DNA from: Microdochium bolleyi
Taxonomy: Eukaryota; Ascomycota; Sordariomycetes; Xylariales; Microdochiaceae
NCBI GenBank assembly: GCA_001566295.1
Contig: KQ964249.1
Coordinates: 2,418,001 to 2,482,000, forward strand
Direction of reading: 5' to 3'
Length of the DNA stretch: 64,000 bases
The translations under genes were made by a program, and so were the position numbers. This document shows positions 48,173-59,711 of the stretch, in pieces. Under the pieces are notes generated by a model. That model made no database searches, had not been told where the DNA came from, and saw only the letters and a list, made by a program, of their open reading frames with translations. Each line of letters opens with the position of its first letter. Within the stretch, counting starts at the first letter, position 1.

Positions 48173-49133
48173 CTAGAGGCTGCGCTTGTTGATGTTGCAC
48201 TTCTTCAGACACGCCTCGACTCCCAGGGCGACGTTCTTGCTGACCTTGCCCTTGAACTCGTCAATGTGCGCGCCGTCGAAGAAGTTGTCAAACGTGGCGC
48301 GGACCGTCTCGCCGTCGAGCGCGAGGAAGTTGCTGGCGACTTGGCTGACGCCGAAGTCGTCGCTGGACTGGGGCGCGATGAAGACGGCGTCCTCGCAGTC
48401 CGGGTTGAACTGGCTGTGGATGGAGCCCTGGAAGAAGGGCGTCATCTGGAACTCGCGGATCTCGTTGGCCACGTTGCGCGGCTTGCCCGCGGCGTCGTTG
48501 ACGCCGTTCTCAATGACCATCTCGGACATGACGCGGCCCTTTGTCACGATGAGGAGCTCGGTCGCGCGGTTGTGGATGTGCGGCGTGTTGAAGCCGCAGG
48601 GGCCGATGAAGCCGACGGCCATGCCGATGTTCTGGCCGGTGAGCGCCTGCAAGGTGGATTGTCGTCATGTTAGCGCGCCGTTGCTTTTCTTCCAAGGGGC
48701 CTACTCGGGGACCTGATCATGAGAGGTTTGGACTTACAGGGAAGGTCTTGCGGTTGGCGGTCACGATCTGGCCGCCCTTGCCGGTGGTCGGGGTCGTCTG
48801 GCGGCCGGCGGAAAAGTCAAAGACAAAGTCCTTGTTGTCCTTGAGGACGTTGTTGATGCCGTCGACGCGCGTGTCGGCGAGCAGGATCTGGGCGGTCTTG
48901 CTAAGGCCCGTGGGAGCCGCGGGGGCGGCGGGCGAGGTGGTGGCCGTGGCAGCCGCGACGGCAGTGGTGCTGGTTGCGGTGGCGGTGGCAGACGGGGGCG
49001 ATGTGACAAAGGTCAGGCTGCTGCTGCTGCTGCTGTCGCTCGATCTGTGCTGGGAGTTGGGGTGGTTCCAGAAGGGCGCGGCCTGGGCGGTGTAGGCCAG
49101 GACGGCCAGGGCGGTGAGCTTTGTGAACTGCAT
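48173..49133 (-). CDS. Secreted germin-like / spherulin-type cupin
   Basis: Exons 49133-48738 and 48646-48173 give 289 aa. The ATG at 49133 opens a signal peptide (MQFTKLTALAVLAYTAQA, cleavage before APFW). A Ser/Thr/Ala-rich linker (about residues 30-75) is likely O-glycosylated. A single cupin barrel follows. Metal-binding motif 1 is GPCGFNTPHIHNRATEL with His155, His157 and Glu162, and motif 2 is PFFQGSIHSQFN with His209, so all four ligands are present. Members of this group include fungal spherulin-1-like and plant germin proteins with Mn/Fe-dependent oxalate oxidase or superoxide dismutase activity, or no known activity. Which applies here cannot be told. Extracellular or cell-wall location is inferred from the signal peptide and linker. 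Confidence 0.92.
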
Positions 49134-50814
49134 TATGGCGATGGTTGTTGTGGTGTTGAGGATGTGCTGTGTCGAGCGAGTATGTTCGTGAGAGTCGCTT
49201 GCAGATTGGAAGAAGACCGAGACTTGAAGAGAGAACCGAGCCAAGGAAACAAGGAAAAGACTTTAGGAAAAGGCTGTTGGGTCTGTGTGTTTGTGATGAT
49301 GGGATGAGGGTGAGAGAGGGGAAAGAAGACCATCCGAAGTGCGAAACACTCCAGGCTTATATGCATCGTGTGCGGACAAGAGCTCACGATGTTGTCCAAG
49401 ACCCAGATGCATGCCCGTCAGCAGCGTCAGCATGGTGTTCCCTGCCCGATGCCAGCTCCGGGCAGAGTGTTGTCAGAAACAAAAAGTGGAACTCCCCTGC
49501 AGTAGGGCTGTGTTGATGATTCGGGTCCGGGGGCGCCCACGGCCGCCCGGCAGAGGAGCGTTCCGGGAGGCTTTTGTTTCGTTTATCCGGGAGCCGGCCG
49601 GCTGGGCGGTGCTGGGTTGGGTGTCTGTAGGGCTGGGCCTGCGCGGACGGCGGCTGGCGGCTACGCATGCTGCCGCCGTGTGCTGTTCTGGGCGTGGCAG
49701 TGCCGCAGCGCGGGCAGGCATCCCATGGGTTGCGCTGTGCTGCTGGCTGCACAATCCAGGGTTGCACTGTTGGGAAAAGATTGTCCCCAAAATAGCACGC
49801 GCAATTCGCTGGCAGTGCCCGCCACAGTTCCCGTTTTGGGAGATTTCAGAGGCGCCTCCAGCCAATCAAGTGTTATGCAGCCATCAGACCCGTCTCCCTG
49901 TCAGCCAATCATTCACGACATGCGCAGCTGCTCACCAGGCTAGGGCTTACACAGTCTCACGGGCCAAGAGCATCCATGCTTTGCAAGCATGCCATTTACG
50001 GGTGCACGCAAGCATTCATGGGATGATTGCTTTTGTGCATGCGACGGCATGTCTCGGCCGAAGGTGCTCCAGATCAGACGGTCAACCTCCATATTGGTGG
50101 TAATTCGACCATCAAAGTTGGCCGTCGAGGGACCTTGTCCAACTGAGAATCACAGCTTTTTGTCAAGACACCGCTCATAAGCTACTGCGCCGACCAGAAA
50201 GCCGCACATTCCTAGGGCCTGTTCTATGCATAGTGCGCCGTCAGCAAGAGCCAAGCGAGCTTGACGGTCCCATGCTTGGGCGCTGTGGTGTCAGACAGCG
50301 GTTTCCACAAGGAGATGATGGGTGAGCTGGAATTGTATTGGCCGCAGTTCTAAATTACACGGGAGACGATGACCCGGAAGACGGGACCCTGTGCATCCGG
50401 CCACGAGGGGCAGCATTACCATAAATATGGGAATGTGGCTTACGATGATGGTCGGCCGGATCAAATGATACGCAAGGCCAGGCATCAAAGTGCAGGTCCA
50501 GAGGAGAATGCAGGAGCCCCATTCTAGCCTGGCGGTGTGTCAAAGACCAGCACATGCACACACTGCAAGCCGACTTGCCATGTGTCGAGGGCTTTTAGTT
50601 TTAATTTTAAACACCAGAAGTGCTCACTATTTTGTCAGGCGACGACCAGATCACACGCGGAGAGTCTGCGCTTTCCCGGCACAAAAAAGAATAGTCTAGC
50701 TTATTTTGTGCTGGGACGCAACCTTCTGCGCCCAACACCGCGATGCAGCATCACAGCAACAACAAAAAGGAAGAACTCGGAGCGTGTTGCTCCTGACGCT
50801 GTAAAGGATAGCAT
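49134..50814. other. Intergenic, cupin promoter to tRNA-Ser
   Basis: 1.7 kb. The first 300 bases are the cupin promoter and leader. The remainder has only overlapping short frames and no recognisable gene. Confidence 0.55.
49356..49362 (-). promoter_or_regulatory. Possible TATA box of the cupin gene
   Basis: Minus strand reads GCATATAAGCC about 225 bases before the ATG at 49133. The leader that follows is rich in C, T and A. Plausible core promoter. Confidence 0.45.
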
Positions 50815-50896
50815 CGACATGAGTAGGATTTGAACCTACGCCTCCGAAGAGAATAGATTTCTAGTCTATCGCATTAGACCACTCTGCCATCATGCC
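50815..50896 (-). tRNA. tRNA-Ser (AGA)
   Basis: Read from 50896 on the minus strand, acceptor GGCATGA pairs with TCATGTC (one G:U), and the discriminator is G, the serine type. The D-arm contains GGCAGAGTGGTC. Anticodon stem ATAGA/TCTAT encloses CTAGAAA with anticodon AGA (50862-50860). A long variable arm (TCTCTTCGGAGGC) marks a class II tRNA. The T-arm is GTAGG-TTCAAAT-CCTAC. Total 82 nt, no intron. Confidence 0.94.
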
Positions 50897-53800
50897 CGTG
50901 ATGTGTGTGGTTCTTGCCTGGTGTTGTTGTGGGCCGCGGCTTAAGCACTCACATGTGGCACACGCACACGAAGCCCACAACGCCGTGTTTTCTGCTCCAC
51001 ATGTAGCATCAGCGGGCCGGGTGCATGTGCGGCGCACCAAGAAGAAACAAAGAATTTGCTGAAACTCGAGACATCTTGTCGCTCAACTGAAGAGTGTCTT
51101 CTTCTTGGGTTTCCCACGTGAAGACTATGAGCTTCTCTACTGCTTTGATCCCAGTAGATGTAAAACTGAGAGACATGCTGTTGATGTGAGAAAATAATCA
51201 AAAGGGAGGGGAAAATGAGAAATATAAACTCAGGCAGAGGCCTCTTGTTGACCTTATTGGCTATATCAAAGTTCACACCCCGGCTTCTTTAACCATCGTG
51301 TTTTGTTGCATATAGGAGGGTAATGGCCAGCTGTGCCTGGCTACACAACTCACTGAGACGGCATGCTCTGTTAAGGAAGCACCCAGCCGGAATCATGGCA
51401 TCAGTTGTTGAGGAACTCTTCGGGGCTCTGTGTGAATCATGACCAGGGCCGAGGCTGGAGTTGCCGATAGAGCGTACACTTTCAAATGGCGTTTGGCAAG
51501 GTGAAGTGCAGAGCACCTGGCCGTATCGAGCCCATATATATACACTGCTACTGAGGCAGTTGACAAGCACGAAGCACACATGTCGACGCCTTGCTTGTAG
51601 GCTTGAGTTTACCGACCCCTGATTATGGTAGGACAATATAGACCGAGTTCCCGCATGTAGTCCTCATGACCCGAGCAAGTAATTATCATGACACAACTAT
51701 GAATGCCTGCCACAGACCTGTGTCTCCTCGTATGAACGGGCACTCTTGTTCTCTGCCTACCCAAGAGGTTGTGTACCTCCAGCTAAGAAGGTCAAACTTC
51801 GTCACTTATGGCAACCACTGCTCCGCGTGTCCTCTTAATGATTTTTTACCCTAGAGTATTTTTTCTTTATCTTTTTCACTTCTCAATTTTCATCATTCCA
51901 TCACATGGAACCGTGATATTGTGGGTAGTAGGCCACGATATTGGAAAGCTGCCAATACATGCCTACCTCCGTAATCTCCTGCAGCCGGTTAACTAGACTG
52001 AGCAGCCCAACCACCTCTGCTTCCCACACATGTTCCAGAAGCTGCTACAATTTCTGCTGTGAGGACTTCAGGCACATCAATCAGCAGAATCGCCGGGCCG
52101 ATCTCTTCCCGTTAGATTGGTGACTCCTATCTCCCATCCCGAAGCCAGTTTACCTGAATGTGCCAAAGGCGCCTTCCTAGAAACACAGCTCACTAGTTCA
52201 GTCTTCTCTGAAGGCGACAAACGTCTTCCCACGGGTAGGCCTGGCCGCTGATTGTAGCTCATGTACGTGCGTACATACCTTACAGTAGGGTATAGTCATA
52301 CAGCAAAGGCGGTATCACCCTGCCACGGCAACAAATCACAGAGAGGGCCCCTACATTGCCACGCAGATGGAAAAGGGCCACACAGCAATATCTCGCATCC
52401 CCGACCGCAGAAGACCTCATGGCCCACGTCGAAGATGCGTTTATGCGCGGCGTGGTGAGGGCTGCACAGTGATCGGGCATCACAACTCGATAATCCGTTT
52501 CCCTTTTTGTGGGCGTAGATAAGGACAAGGAAGATGCACGAGCGAGCGTATTGTGAGGCCAACAGCAGCTTTTCCTCGCACTCAACAGATGGACACAGCG
52601 ACATGGAGCCAATACACGCTCTTCAAGAGAGCAATACGGAGAATCACAAGCCGAATGCAAGTCGCGTCGCGTCAAAGGGACGAAATGTATGTAGTTAGCC
52701 ATCAACATGGACGTCACAGACGTTTCGGGGGGTTGCTTCTTGGAAGCCAGCCTTGTCTTACCGTTAGGCTGGTGATGGAGAGCGGGTGAGGCGGGCTATG
52801 ACGACGATGGCGGCGGTCCGTCGTCGGTCGGTCGGTCGCTTGGGGGTTTCCAAGAGCCAACGGGCCCACCCCGCCAAGCATGCAAGAGACAAGAGAGCCG
52901 CCGACGTGCGAGACATTTGAGACACTGGCGAGGCGACCTGCGGCGTGTTCATGCCCGACTGAGCGTGCCCGGTTCACGCGTTCTGGAAGCAAGGCGATGT
53001 GGACTGAAGTCACTGTGATTGGTAGTCGGCGTGGCGGTGCCTGGCTTGTCCCAAACACATGGGCCGACCTCGCGAGGCCGCACACCTGTTTGACTCCCTG
53101 TGAGACATGAAGGGTCACTGTGTCGCAGACAGTGACTGAGAAGTGCCGGGTCTGATCGCGACGTCGCGTCTCGAGCAGACTGGACGAGATGGATGGCACA
53201 GCTGCCGTGAGGACGCCGACCTGACAGGCAGAGCCCAGCACGCCGTGGAGGCACACCAACATAGCAGGTGTCGGGTTGGGACATGGACAGGTGCAGGGCA
53301 GCAAGCATCGCGAGATTGCGGACCCCTGAGTTACTGACCACCGTCCCATGAGGCCGGTGAAGCGTTGGATGGCGGGCAATGCTGGCGATGGCACTCGCTG
53401 GGGGCGATCCCGGGCGGCCGGCAACGAAGCGTGATTGCCCCAAGGTGCCTAGAAATACTGTAATCATCAGTTGCCGGAACGGCGTGGCATTGGAGCGTGA
53501 CTAGCCCGTGACTAGCGCCGACGAGAGTGGATGTTTGTGCCCGTGCCTGGCTTTGGACCTGAGGCGTTCTGGGGGAGGCGCCGCCCGCGGTGGTGATCGC
53601 TATCGGTATGCACCACCGGGTTCCTGCATAAGGGGCAGCTTGAGCGCATAAATCGGAGACGTGGTAATAGCAGTACCTGCCCGGGCGTCAGTCCGATGCG
53701 ACGGTGCTCCGTCCTCACGTGCTTGTCAGGTGCTCCGGCGTCCCTGCCAATGCCAGCATCTCCATGGTCTGGCGGCAGCCCTGGTCGATACAGGCCGGGA

Positions 53801-54483
53801 TGATTGGCCTCTGGGTGAGTCTAGATCAAGATGGCGAGAGGGTCGAGGAGGGCGATACCTTGCAAAAGGGGTGGCGACGGGCGGGACCTGCAATTTCCAG
53901 GCGGCCCCTGCTGCTCATTTCAGCGCGGCTGCCCATTGGCCCGCAGCCACGCTGGCGATGCATCGCCAACTGCCTCTCCCCACGCAGACTCCACTGCTGC
54001 GGCGACCAGCGCGGCCAGCGCTGCCAACGGCTGGGCGCTCAATCTCGACGGCCAGTGATGAGCCTGCCTTCTCCACGCTCGCCGGGCTCGCCAGGCTCTG
54101 GACCGGCCGCCTCCTCGTCGATCACCGCCCCCAGACAAGAAGCCCTGGGTGGGCTCTTTCTTGTCCTCTCCCCTACGCAGTACACCTCTCAACCCGGTTG
54201 CCGTGCCGCCTCACGATCGCCTCCAGGAGACTCTCTCTCCGTTCCGCTCCTTCGGCCCTCCAGCTCTCTTCAAGACGATACTTGTGTCGCAATCCCTCCG
54301 GCCAGCTCGACGCTGACAAGCTTTCGGCGAGATTCTTTCGCCTAATCGCCCGATCGCTCTCTTTCTATCCTGGAAGCAAACCTTCGACGCGACGCTGCCG
54401 CAGATCACGTACCGATCTTCACCACTAGCCGGCCATCTCGTCTCGCTCTCCTTCTCTGATCTACCTGGACGTCATCCGTCGCC
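50897..54483. other. 3.6 kb gap, tRNA-Ser to SUN gene
   Basis: AT-richer from 51.0 to 52.1 kb, then GC-rich with random overlapping frames (up to 255 codons, Arg/Pro/Ser-rich, no domains). The last 500 bases before the SUN start are C/T-rich and probably a long 5' leader. A short GGTC-type repeat lies near 52.82 kb. No gene recognised. Confidence 0.5.
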
Positions 54484-56016
54484 ATGAAGATCACAACATC
54501 ACAGGCCGCCCTCGGCGCGGCTCTCGCCCTCTTATCCGCTCCGGCTTCCGCTGCGACTGCCCACAGGCATCACAACCACTTCGACCTGCACAAGAAGCAC
54601 GCCCACGACCGCCATGACTCTCGCGCCGCCAAGCCCAGCGTCTCCGAGGACCTCTCGACGGCCGAGCTCGTCGCGCGTGGGCTGACCTGCGCTTTCCCCA
54701 CCAACATGGGCGCCGTCGCCATCACGCCCAACTCCCTAAACGGCGGCTGGGCCATGGCTCCCGACAAGGCTTGCACCCGTGGCAAGTGGTGTCCCATTGC
54801 CTGCCCGCCAGGCAAGGTCATGGCTCAGTGGAAGCCGCAGACAAGATACACCTACCCCGAGTCCACCGTAAGTGGCTTCCTTGGAAGCGCCATTGTCGCA
54901 ACGCCGTAGCTGGGAAATGTCCTAACCACCACTCGAACAGTACGGCGGCATCTACTGCGACGAGAGCGGCAATCTGCAGGAAGGCTTCAAGGGCAAGCCG
55001 TGGTGTGTGGACGGCACCGGGGCCATTGAGGCTGTTAACAATGCCGGCTCGGTCGTTTCTTTCTGCCAGACCATTCTTCCTGGCGACGAAGACATGCTTG
55101 CTGCTACCGAGGTCTACGACAAGGCTACTCTTGCCGTACCTGACATCAGCTACTGGGACAAGACGTCTGCCCAGTAAGTTCTTGCACTGCTGTCCAAGAT
55201 TTTCTCAACTTGCCTGTGGTGAGTGCTAACAACATGGACAGCTTCTACATCAACGCTCCGGGCGTTTCGGCAGCTGAGGGATGTCTCTGGGGTTCTATCA
55301 CCAAGCCCGTTGGTAACTGGGCTCCATATGTTGCCGGCGCGAACACGGACGCCAACGGCAACACCTTCGTCAAGCTTGGTTTTAACCCTGAGTGGACCCG
55401 CTCTGCGCTCGTCAAAACGAAGCCCACCTACGCCATGGACATCAAGTGCGCTGATGGTGGCTGCAACGGCTTGCCTTGCGGCATCGGTCCCGACGGCATC
55501 AATGGCCAGGGAGGCGCCCATGAGTCGGACTTTTGCGTCGTGACTGTTCCTAAAGGGTCCAAGGCGCAGATCGTGGTCTCCAGCCTCAACGGCTCTGGTG
55601 GCTCGGCTCCCAACCCCGAGAACTCTCCGTCGCCGTCTGAGTACCCAACCTCTGCACCTGAGCCTACACCGACGCCGACGCCCACACCCACGCCGACCCC
55701 GACTCCTACACCGACACCGGAGCCAACCACATCGTCCGTAGTGGAAACCACGACCTCGTCCTATGAGGCCACTACGTCCAGCTGGCCCTCGACTTCATCG
55801 ACTGCTGCCGCCTACAGCTTTGCTGGTATCTTCCAGGAGAACGGCACGTACCACAGCCAGAGCCAGACAAGCACATCCACCACCGGCAACGGTCCCACAC
55901 AGCTCACCACCGCGCCGACGGAGACTAAGAGCAATGACGTTGCTGGCACGTACCAGGGCAACGGGGCTATCGCTGGCCTCGTTGTGGCTCTGGTCGCTGC
56001 TGGCATTCTGCTATAA
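54484..56016 (+). CDS. SUN-family cell-wall protein (GH132), probably GPI-anchored
   Basis: SUN proteins act in cell-wall remodelling and septation and belong to glycoside hydrolase family 132. Exons 54484-54867, 54941-55173 and 55242-56016 give 463 aa. A signal peptide spans about residues 1-23 (ALGAALALLSAPASA), followed by a His/Lys-rich stretch. The SUN domain runs from about residue 67 (GLTCAFPTNMGAVAITPN) with WCPIACPPGKVMAQWKPQTR, YGGIYCDESGNL, a conserved Cys set, HFYINAPGVSAAEGCLWG and SDFCVVTVP near its end. A Thr-Pro repeat and Ser/Thr-rich stalk follow, and the C-terminus ends in a hydrophobic run (GAIAGLVVALVAAGILL) after a small-residue region, as in GPI proteins. Junctions keep frame, with CTAAC branch points. 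Confidence 0.94.
55663..55719 (+). repeat. Pro-Thr codon repeat in the SUN protein stalk
   Basis: Nineteen codons alternate Pro and Thr (CCN ACN). Synonymous third bases vary, so it is an old protein-level repeat rather than a fresh DNA expansion. Likely O-mannosylated stalk. Confidence 0.9.
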
Positions 56017-57326
56017 GCAAAGCATGGCATGCCATCTCGACATCCGCAAGCTTCTACCAGTCCATTTCCCTTCAGTGCTTGCTATTTTTCGTACATATAC
56101 GTCAACATAATGGCTGATACCAGCCAGCCACATATTGTCTATTGTCTATTGTAGCCCTCCGTCTCGGGGGCGACATTTTTGCTTCACGACGTCTGTTCGT
56201 TGTCGATGCTTGATATCATTTTGAGGAGTATCAGGCTTTTTTTGGTCGCGCTCCGAACGCACCTCATAACATTCTGCGATATACCCCTTTGTGTAATGGT
56301 GGTTTGGAGACTTTTACTGGCGAGGGCTGTTCCGGCAGGAGCCAGCTGCGGTGTTTAGGAGGAACGAAACATGATTCGCATTTCAGCGCGGAGCTATCGA
56401 GGAGCTTTGTCTTGGGCGAAACAACAACGCGGGCTCAGAGGGAGAAAATAACATGGGAATAGTCTCGGCACACGTCCTTGGAACACTTCGTTCCCAGGCA
56501 TGCAGCGCGCGACCGGCACTTTTTCTTCGAGTCGCGCGCAAAAGACACAAACTTTTACTTTACGATCACGGACGAGTACGAAGCATCGATGGCCGACGAA
56601 TAACTTTCGGCAACGGGAAGTCATCTCTTTGGAGAGGAAAGAGGAGGATCCTTCTTCCAACGAGGCGGGCTGAGGCAACCGCCATTCTTACATTCTTGCT
56701 ACCAATATTTCTCGTGCCCCTCCTCCGGAGGGGTCTCTCTTGACGGGAGGGATATAGATATATCCATATCTCGAACATATATAACCATGTACTCTGTGCC
56801 TTTGTAGCGACAGAATAACAAAAAGCTTGTGGCTCACCCTTTCCTTTGACACGACCTGTGCATTCCCGATGTGCTCAAGATAATTTTGCCCTACGAGATC
56901 GCCTTCCGGGTAGTTTATCTTGTCTTGTCGACTGGTCGTGAGCCACGTCGTGCCGCCATCGTCCTACCGTTACAATTTTACAGTGCCTTTTGACTACACC
57001 CATACACCCCGTAGCTGCGCTCGTAGCAGCAACAACATCGCTAGCTAGGATGTATAATCGTTGACCCCGTTTTTTCTATAAAGCGCACAGGAAAACATCC
57101 CCGGCACACATGCACGTTGAAGTGTGTAAGGAAGCCCCGGGTGAGATTTCAACAGAGAGTACTACATTCCAGTTGCGAATCCCAGAGACCGTAGGCGGTA
57201 GCGCATGAATCATGATGGGGACCCCCGCCTCTTACTCCTCCGCGGCCCCCCGGCGGCGCGCTTCGCCTCACCTCGTCCTGATAACAACATAGGGGAACAC
57301 TGGCCAGACACGCCAAACGCGGGAGT
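56017..57326. other. Convergent 3' regions, SUN gene / GMC gene
   Basis: 1.3 kb, AT-richer than coding DNA, between convergent stop codons. TATA-like stretches near 56,755-56,785 lead to no gene I can see. Confidence 0.55.
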
Positions 57327-59711
57327 CTAGTTCTTGGCGGCGGCGGCCTTGATCATGTCGGCGCCCTAGATGACAAGCAAACGAAAGTCAGCAAAGAAAG
57401 TCTCAAGGATATGAGGCGAGCGGGTGGGGGAACTTCAGACTTGGGGAAGCATGGGGAAAGAGGAACAATACCTTCTCGGCGATCGCGTAGACCGTCGCCA
57501 TCGTGTGAGCAGACGGGTGCATGGGCATGATGCTGGCGTCCACGACGCGCAGGTTGCTCGTGCCGTAGACCTTGAGCTCCGGGTCGACCACGCCACCCTT
57601 GTTCCGGGGCAGCATGGCCGCGGTGCCCGCCGGGTGCCACGCCGTGAGCAGCGCGGTGCGGACGTACGTGGCGAGGGCACCGCCAATGTCGAGCACCAGC
57701 GGGCCCGGGACGACCTCGGTCAGCCCGATCTCCTTCATGGCCGGGGTCTTGATGAGCCGGCGGATCAGGCGGACGCCCTCGACAATGAAGTCGACGTCGG
57801 CCGGGTGGCTGAGGTACCGCGGGTCGACGAGGGCCGGGACCCAGGGGCTCTTGCTGGCGAGGCGGACTGTGCCGCGGGACAGCGGGTTCATGAGGGTGCT
57901 GAGCATCTCGACGCCGCCGAGGAACCAGATGGTCTCCTCGGCCGCGATGGCGCCCTCCTTGTGCTTCCGGTGTGTGCGCTCGACGATGGCCTTGTACCCC
58001 TCGATAACGTCCGGGTGGGTGCCCTCCTCGAGGTATTTCAGGGACTCGGCGACAGTCGTCTTGGCGAGGATCTCGTCGGCCTTGGAAGGATTGGAGGTCA
58101 GGTTAAGGAACGGCAGGAAAGCGAGACTGTCACCGCTCTCGGTCCAGCGGCCTTCGCGTTGGGCGTAGTAGAGCTCGCCCTGCTCCTTGTCGAGCTTGGG
58201 GTTGAGTGTGAGCTCGAGGAAGTTGGGAACGCCAGGCTTGACTGTAAGTGTACAAGGGTAACTCGTCAGCATTCATCAAAGCTCGCTTGATGGGCGTTAC
58301 AGAGGTAGACTCACAAGCACCCACGGACGGGGCAGCGGCATGGTCGTGGAGGTTGGCGCCGACGCCGGGCAAGTCGAGGATGGTCTGGATGCCGTGCTTT
58401 GCGAGCACAGACTTCTGTCCGATGCCGGACAGCTGAAGCAACTTGGGAGTCTGGAGAGCGCCACCGGCGACGATGACTTCCCTCTTGACCATGACTCTCT
58501 TGACGGGGCTTAGAGCGGACGCAGCATACTACAAGGAATGGTCAACCACAAAGCTCTTTGCGGTACATCCCATCGCCAGATCGCACTCACCTCGACGCCA
58601 GTGACACGGACGACACCGTTGACAGTCTCCGTCAGCAGCTTGGTGACCGTGTGCTCGACGAGCACATGGAAGTTGGGCCGGGGCGTGCCGTTGGGCCCAA
58701 AGATGGGATCGTACAGCGCCGTGCGTGGGTCGCTACGCGACTGGTTCTTGCTATCGATACAGTGAAGAGTCATCATGTAACCGAGGTTGTCGCACATGGG
58801 CTCACGGGAGCGGCTGAAGCCAAGAGTGCCCATGGCGTCCTGAAAGTTGCCTACAATACGGTGATATTTGCCCTGGTTAGCTGCCAGATCCTGTGAGTGC
58901 CCTCTTCTGGACGGACCACTTACGGTTCTGAGCATAGTTGTAGTGGCTGAAGCCAGTCTGGATAGGCCCGTCTGTGCCATGGCACTCGGGATCCCAGGTG
59001 ATGCCGAAGTCGTCGGCTTGCTTCTGCCTCGGAGGCGTGAAGGACTCGGCCTGGGAGGGACACGAGTCAACAGTTACATCGCAACGACAACCCGGGGCTA
59101 CACAAGGACGACTGACCTTCTTGAAGTACGGCAAGAGACCCTTCCAGTCCCAGCCGGGGCTGCCCCATTCCGCCCAGGCGTCATACTCGGTGGGCATGCC
59201 ACGGTTCCACACCATGAAGTTGAGCGAGGCACCGCCGCCGAGGACGCGTCCCTGCGTCATGGGCACTGGCCTGTTGAGCACGAGTTCCTTTTGCGGCGTG
59301 GTGATGGTGCCCTGCTGGTACTCGAGCTTCAGGCCTCCGAAGAGCTGCCACCGCGGGATCATGATCTCCTTTTCATACTTGTGCCTGGATCGAGAGGGTC
59401 AGGATAGGCTCTTCGGGTCCGCTGGTCGAGCTCAGAATACTTACAGCGGGCCGGACTCGATCACGAGGACGGTTTCTGCACGCTTTTAGTCCCCATGCCT
59501 CTCATGTGTGCCGCTGATGCCAGAACTGTCACATACTTGAGCTGTCCTCTGACAGACGGTTTCCCGTGACCATGCCACTAGGCCCTCCACCGACAACGAT
59601 GTAGTCGTAGGAGTCGAGGACGTCCCTAGCGGCGACAGGCAGGCTGCTAACGAGGGGCGCAGCTGCCGCGGCCGCCAGGAGCAGGGCGGTGGTCGACACA
59701 GGCGTCTTCAT
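57327..59711 (-). CDS. GMC-family FAD oxidoreductase (alcohol/choline dehydrogenase-like), probably secreted
   Basis: Eight exons: 59711-59537, 59475-59445 (31 bases), 59384-59117, 59050-58924, 58850-58591, 58528-58315, 58241-57472, 57365-57327. Together they give 627 aa, typical for GMC enzymes. A signal peptide (about residues 1-28, Ala/Leu-rich) precedes the FAD dinucleotide motif YDYIVVGGGPSGMV (GGGPSG at 41-46). GMC signature 1 is QGRVLGGGASLNFMVWNRG; signature 2 is AGGALQTPKLLQLSGIG. The catalytic His561 is in TAWHPAGTAAM and His604 in MPMHPSAHTMATVYAIAEK. The substrate is open: aryl alcohols, glucose and choline are all possible for the family. Exon 5 uses TTGTAG, 26 bases after GCTAAC, because only that joins to NFQDAMGTLGF. 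No partner gene lies nearby. Confidence 0.92.

Noticed and set aside
52714..53424. 236-codon minus-strand frame
   Set aside because: Pro/Arg/Ser-rich, overlaps other frames of similar length, and contains a GGTC-type repeat. No evidence of selection for coding.
53661..54428. 213- and 255-codon frames upstream of the SUN gene
   Set aside because: Overlapping frames in C/T-rich leader sequence. No conserved motif, and they end just before the real start.
57424..58290. 288-codon open frame antisense to the GMC gene
   Set aside because: Mirror of GMC exon 7 codon bias. The composition (Arg/Asp/Gly/Leu) is typical of a shadow frame and no motif is present.
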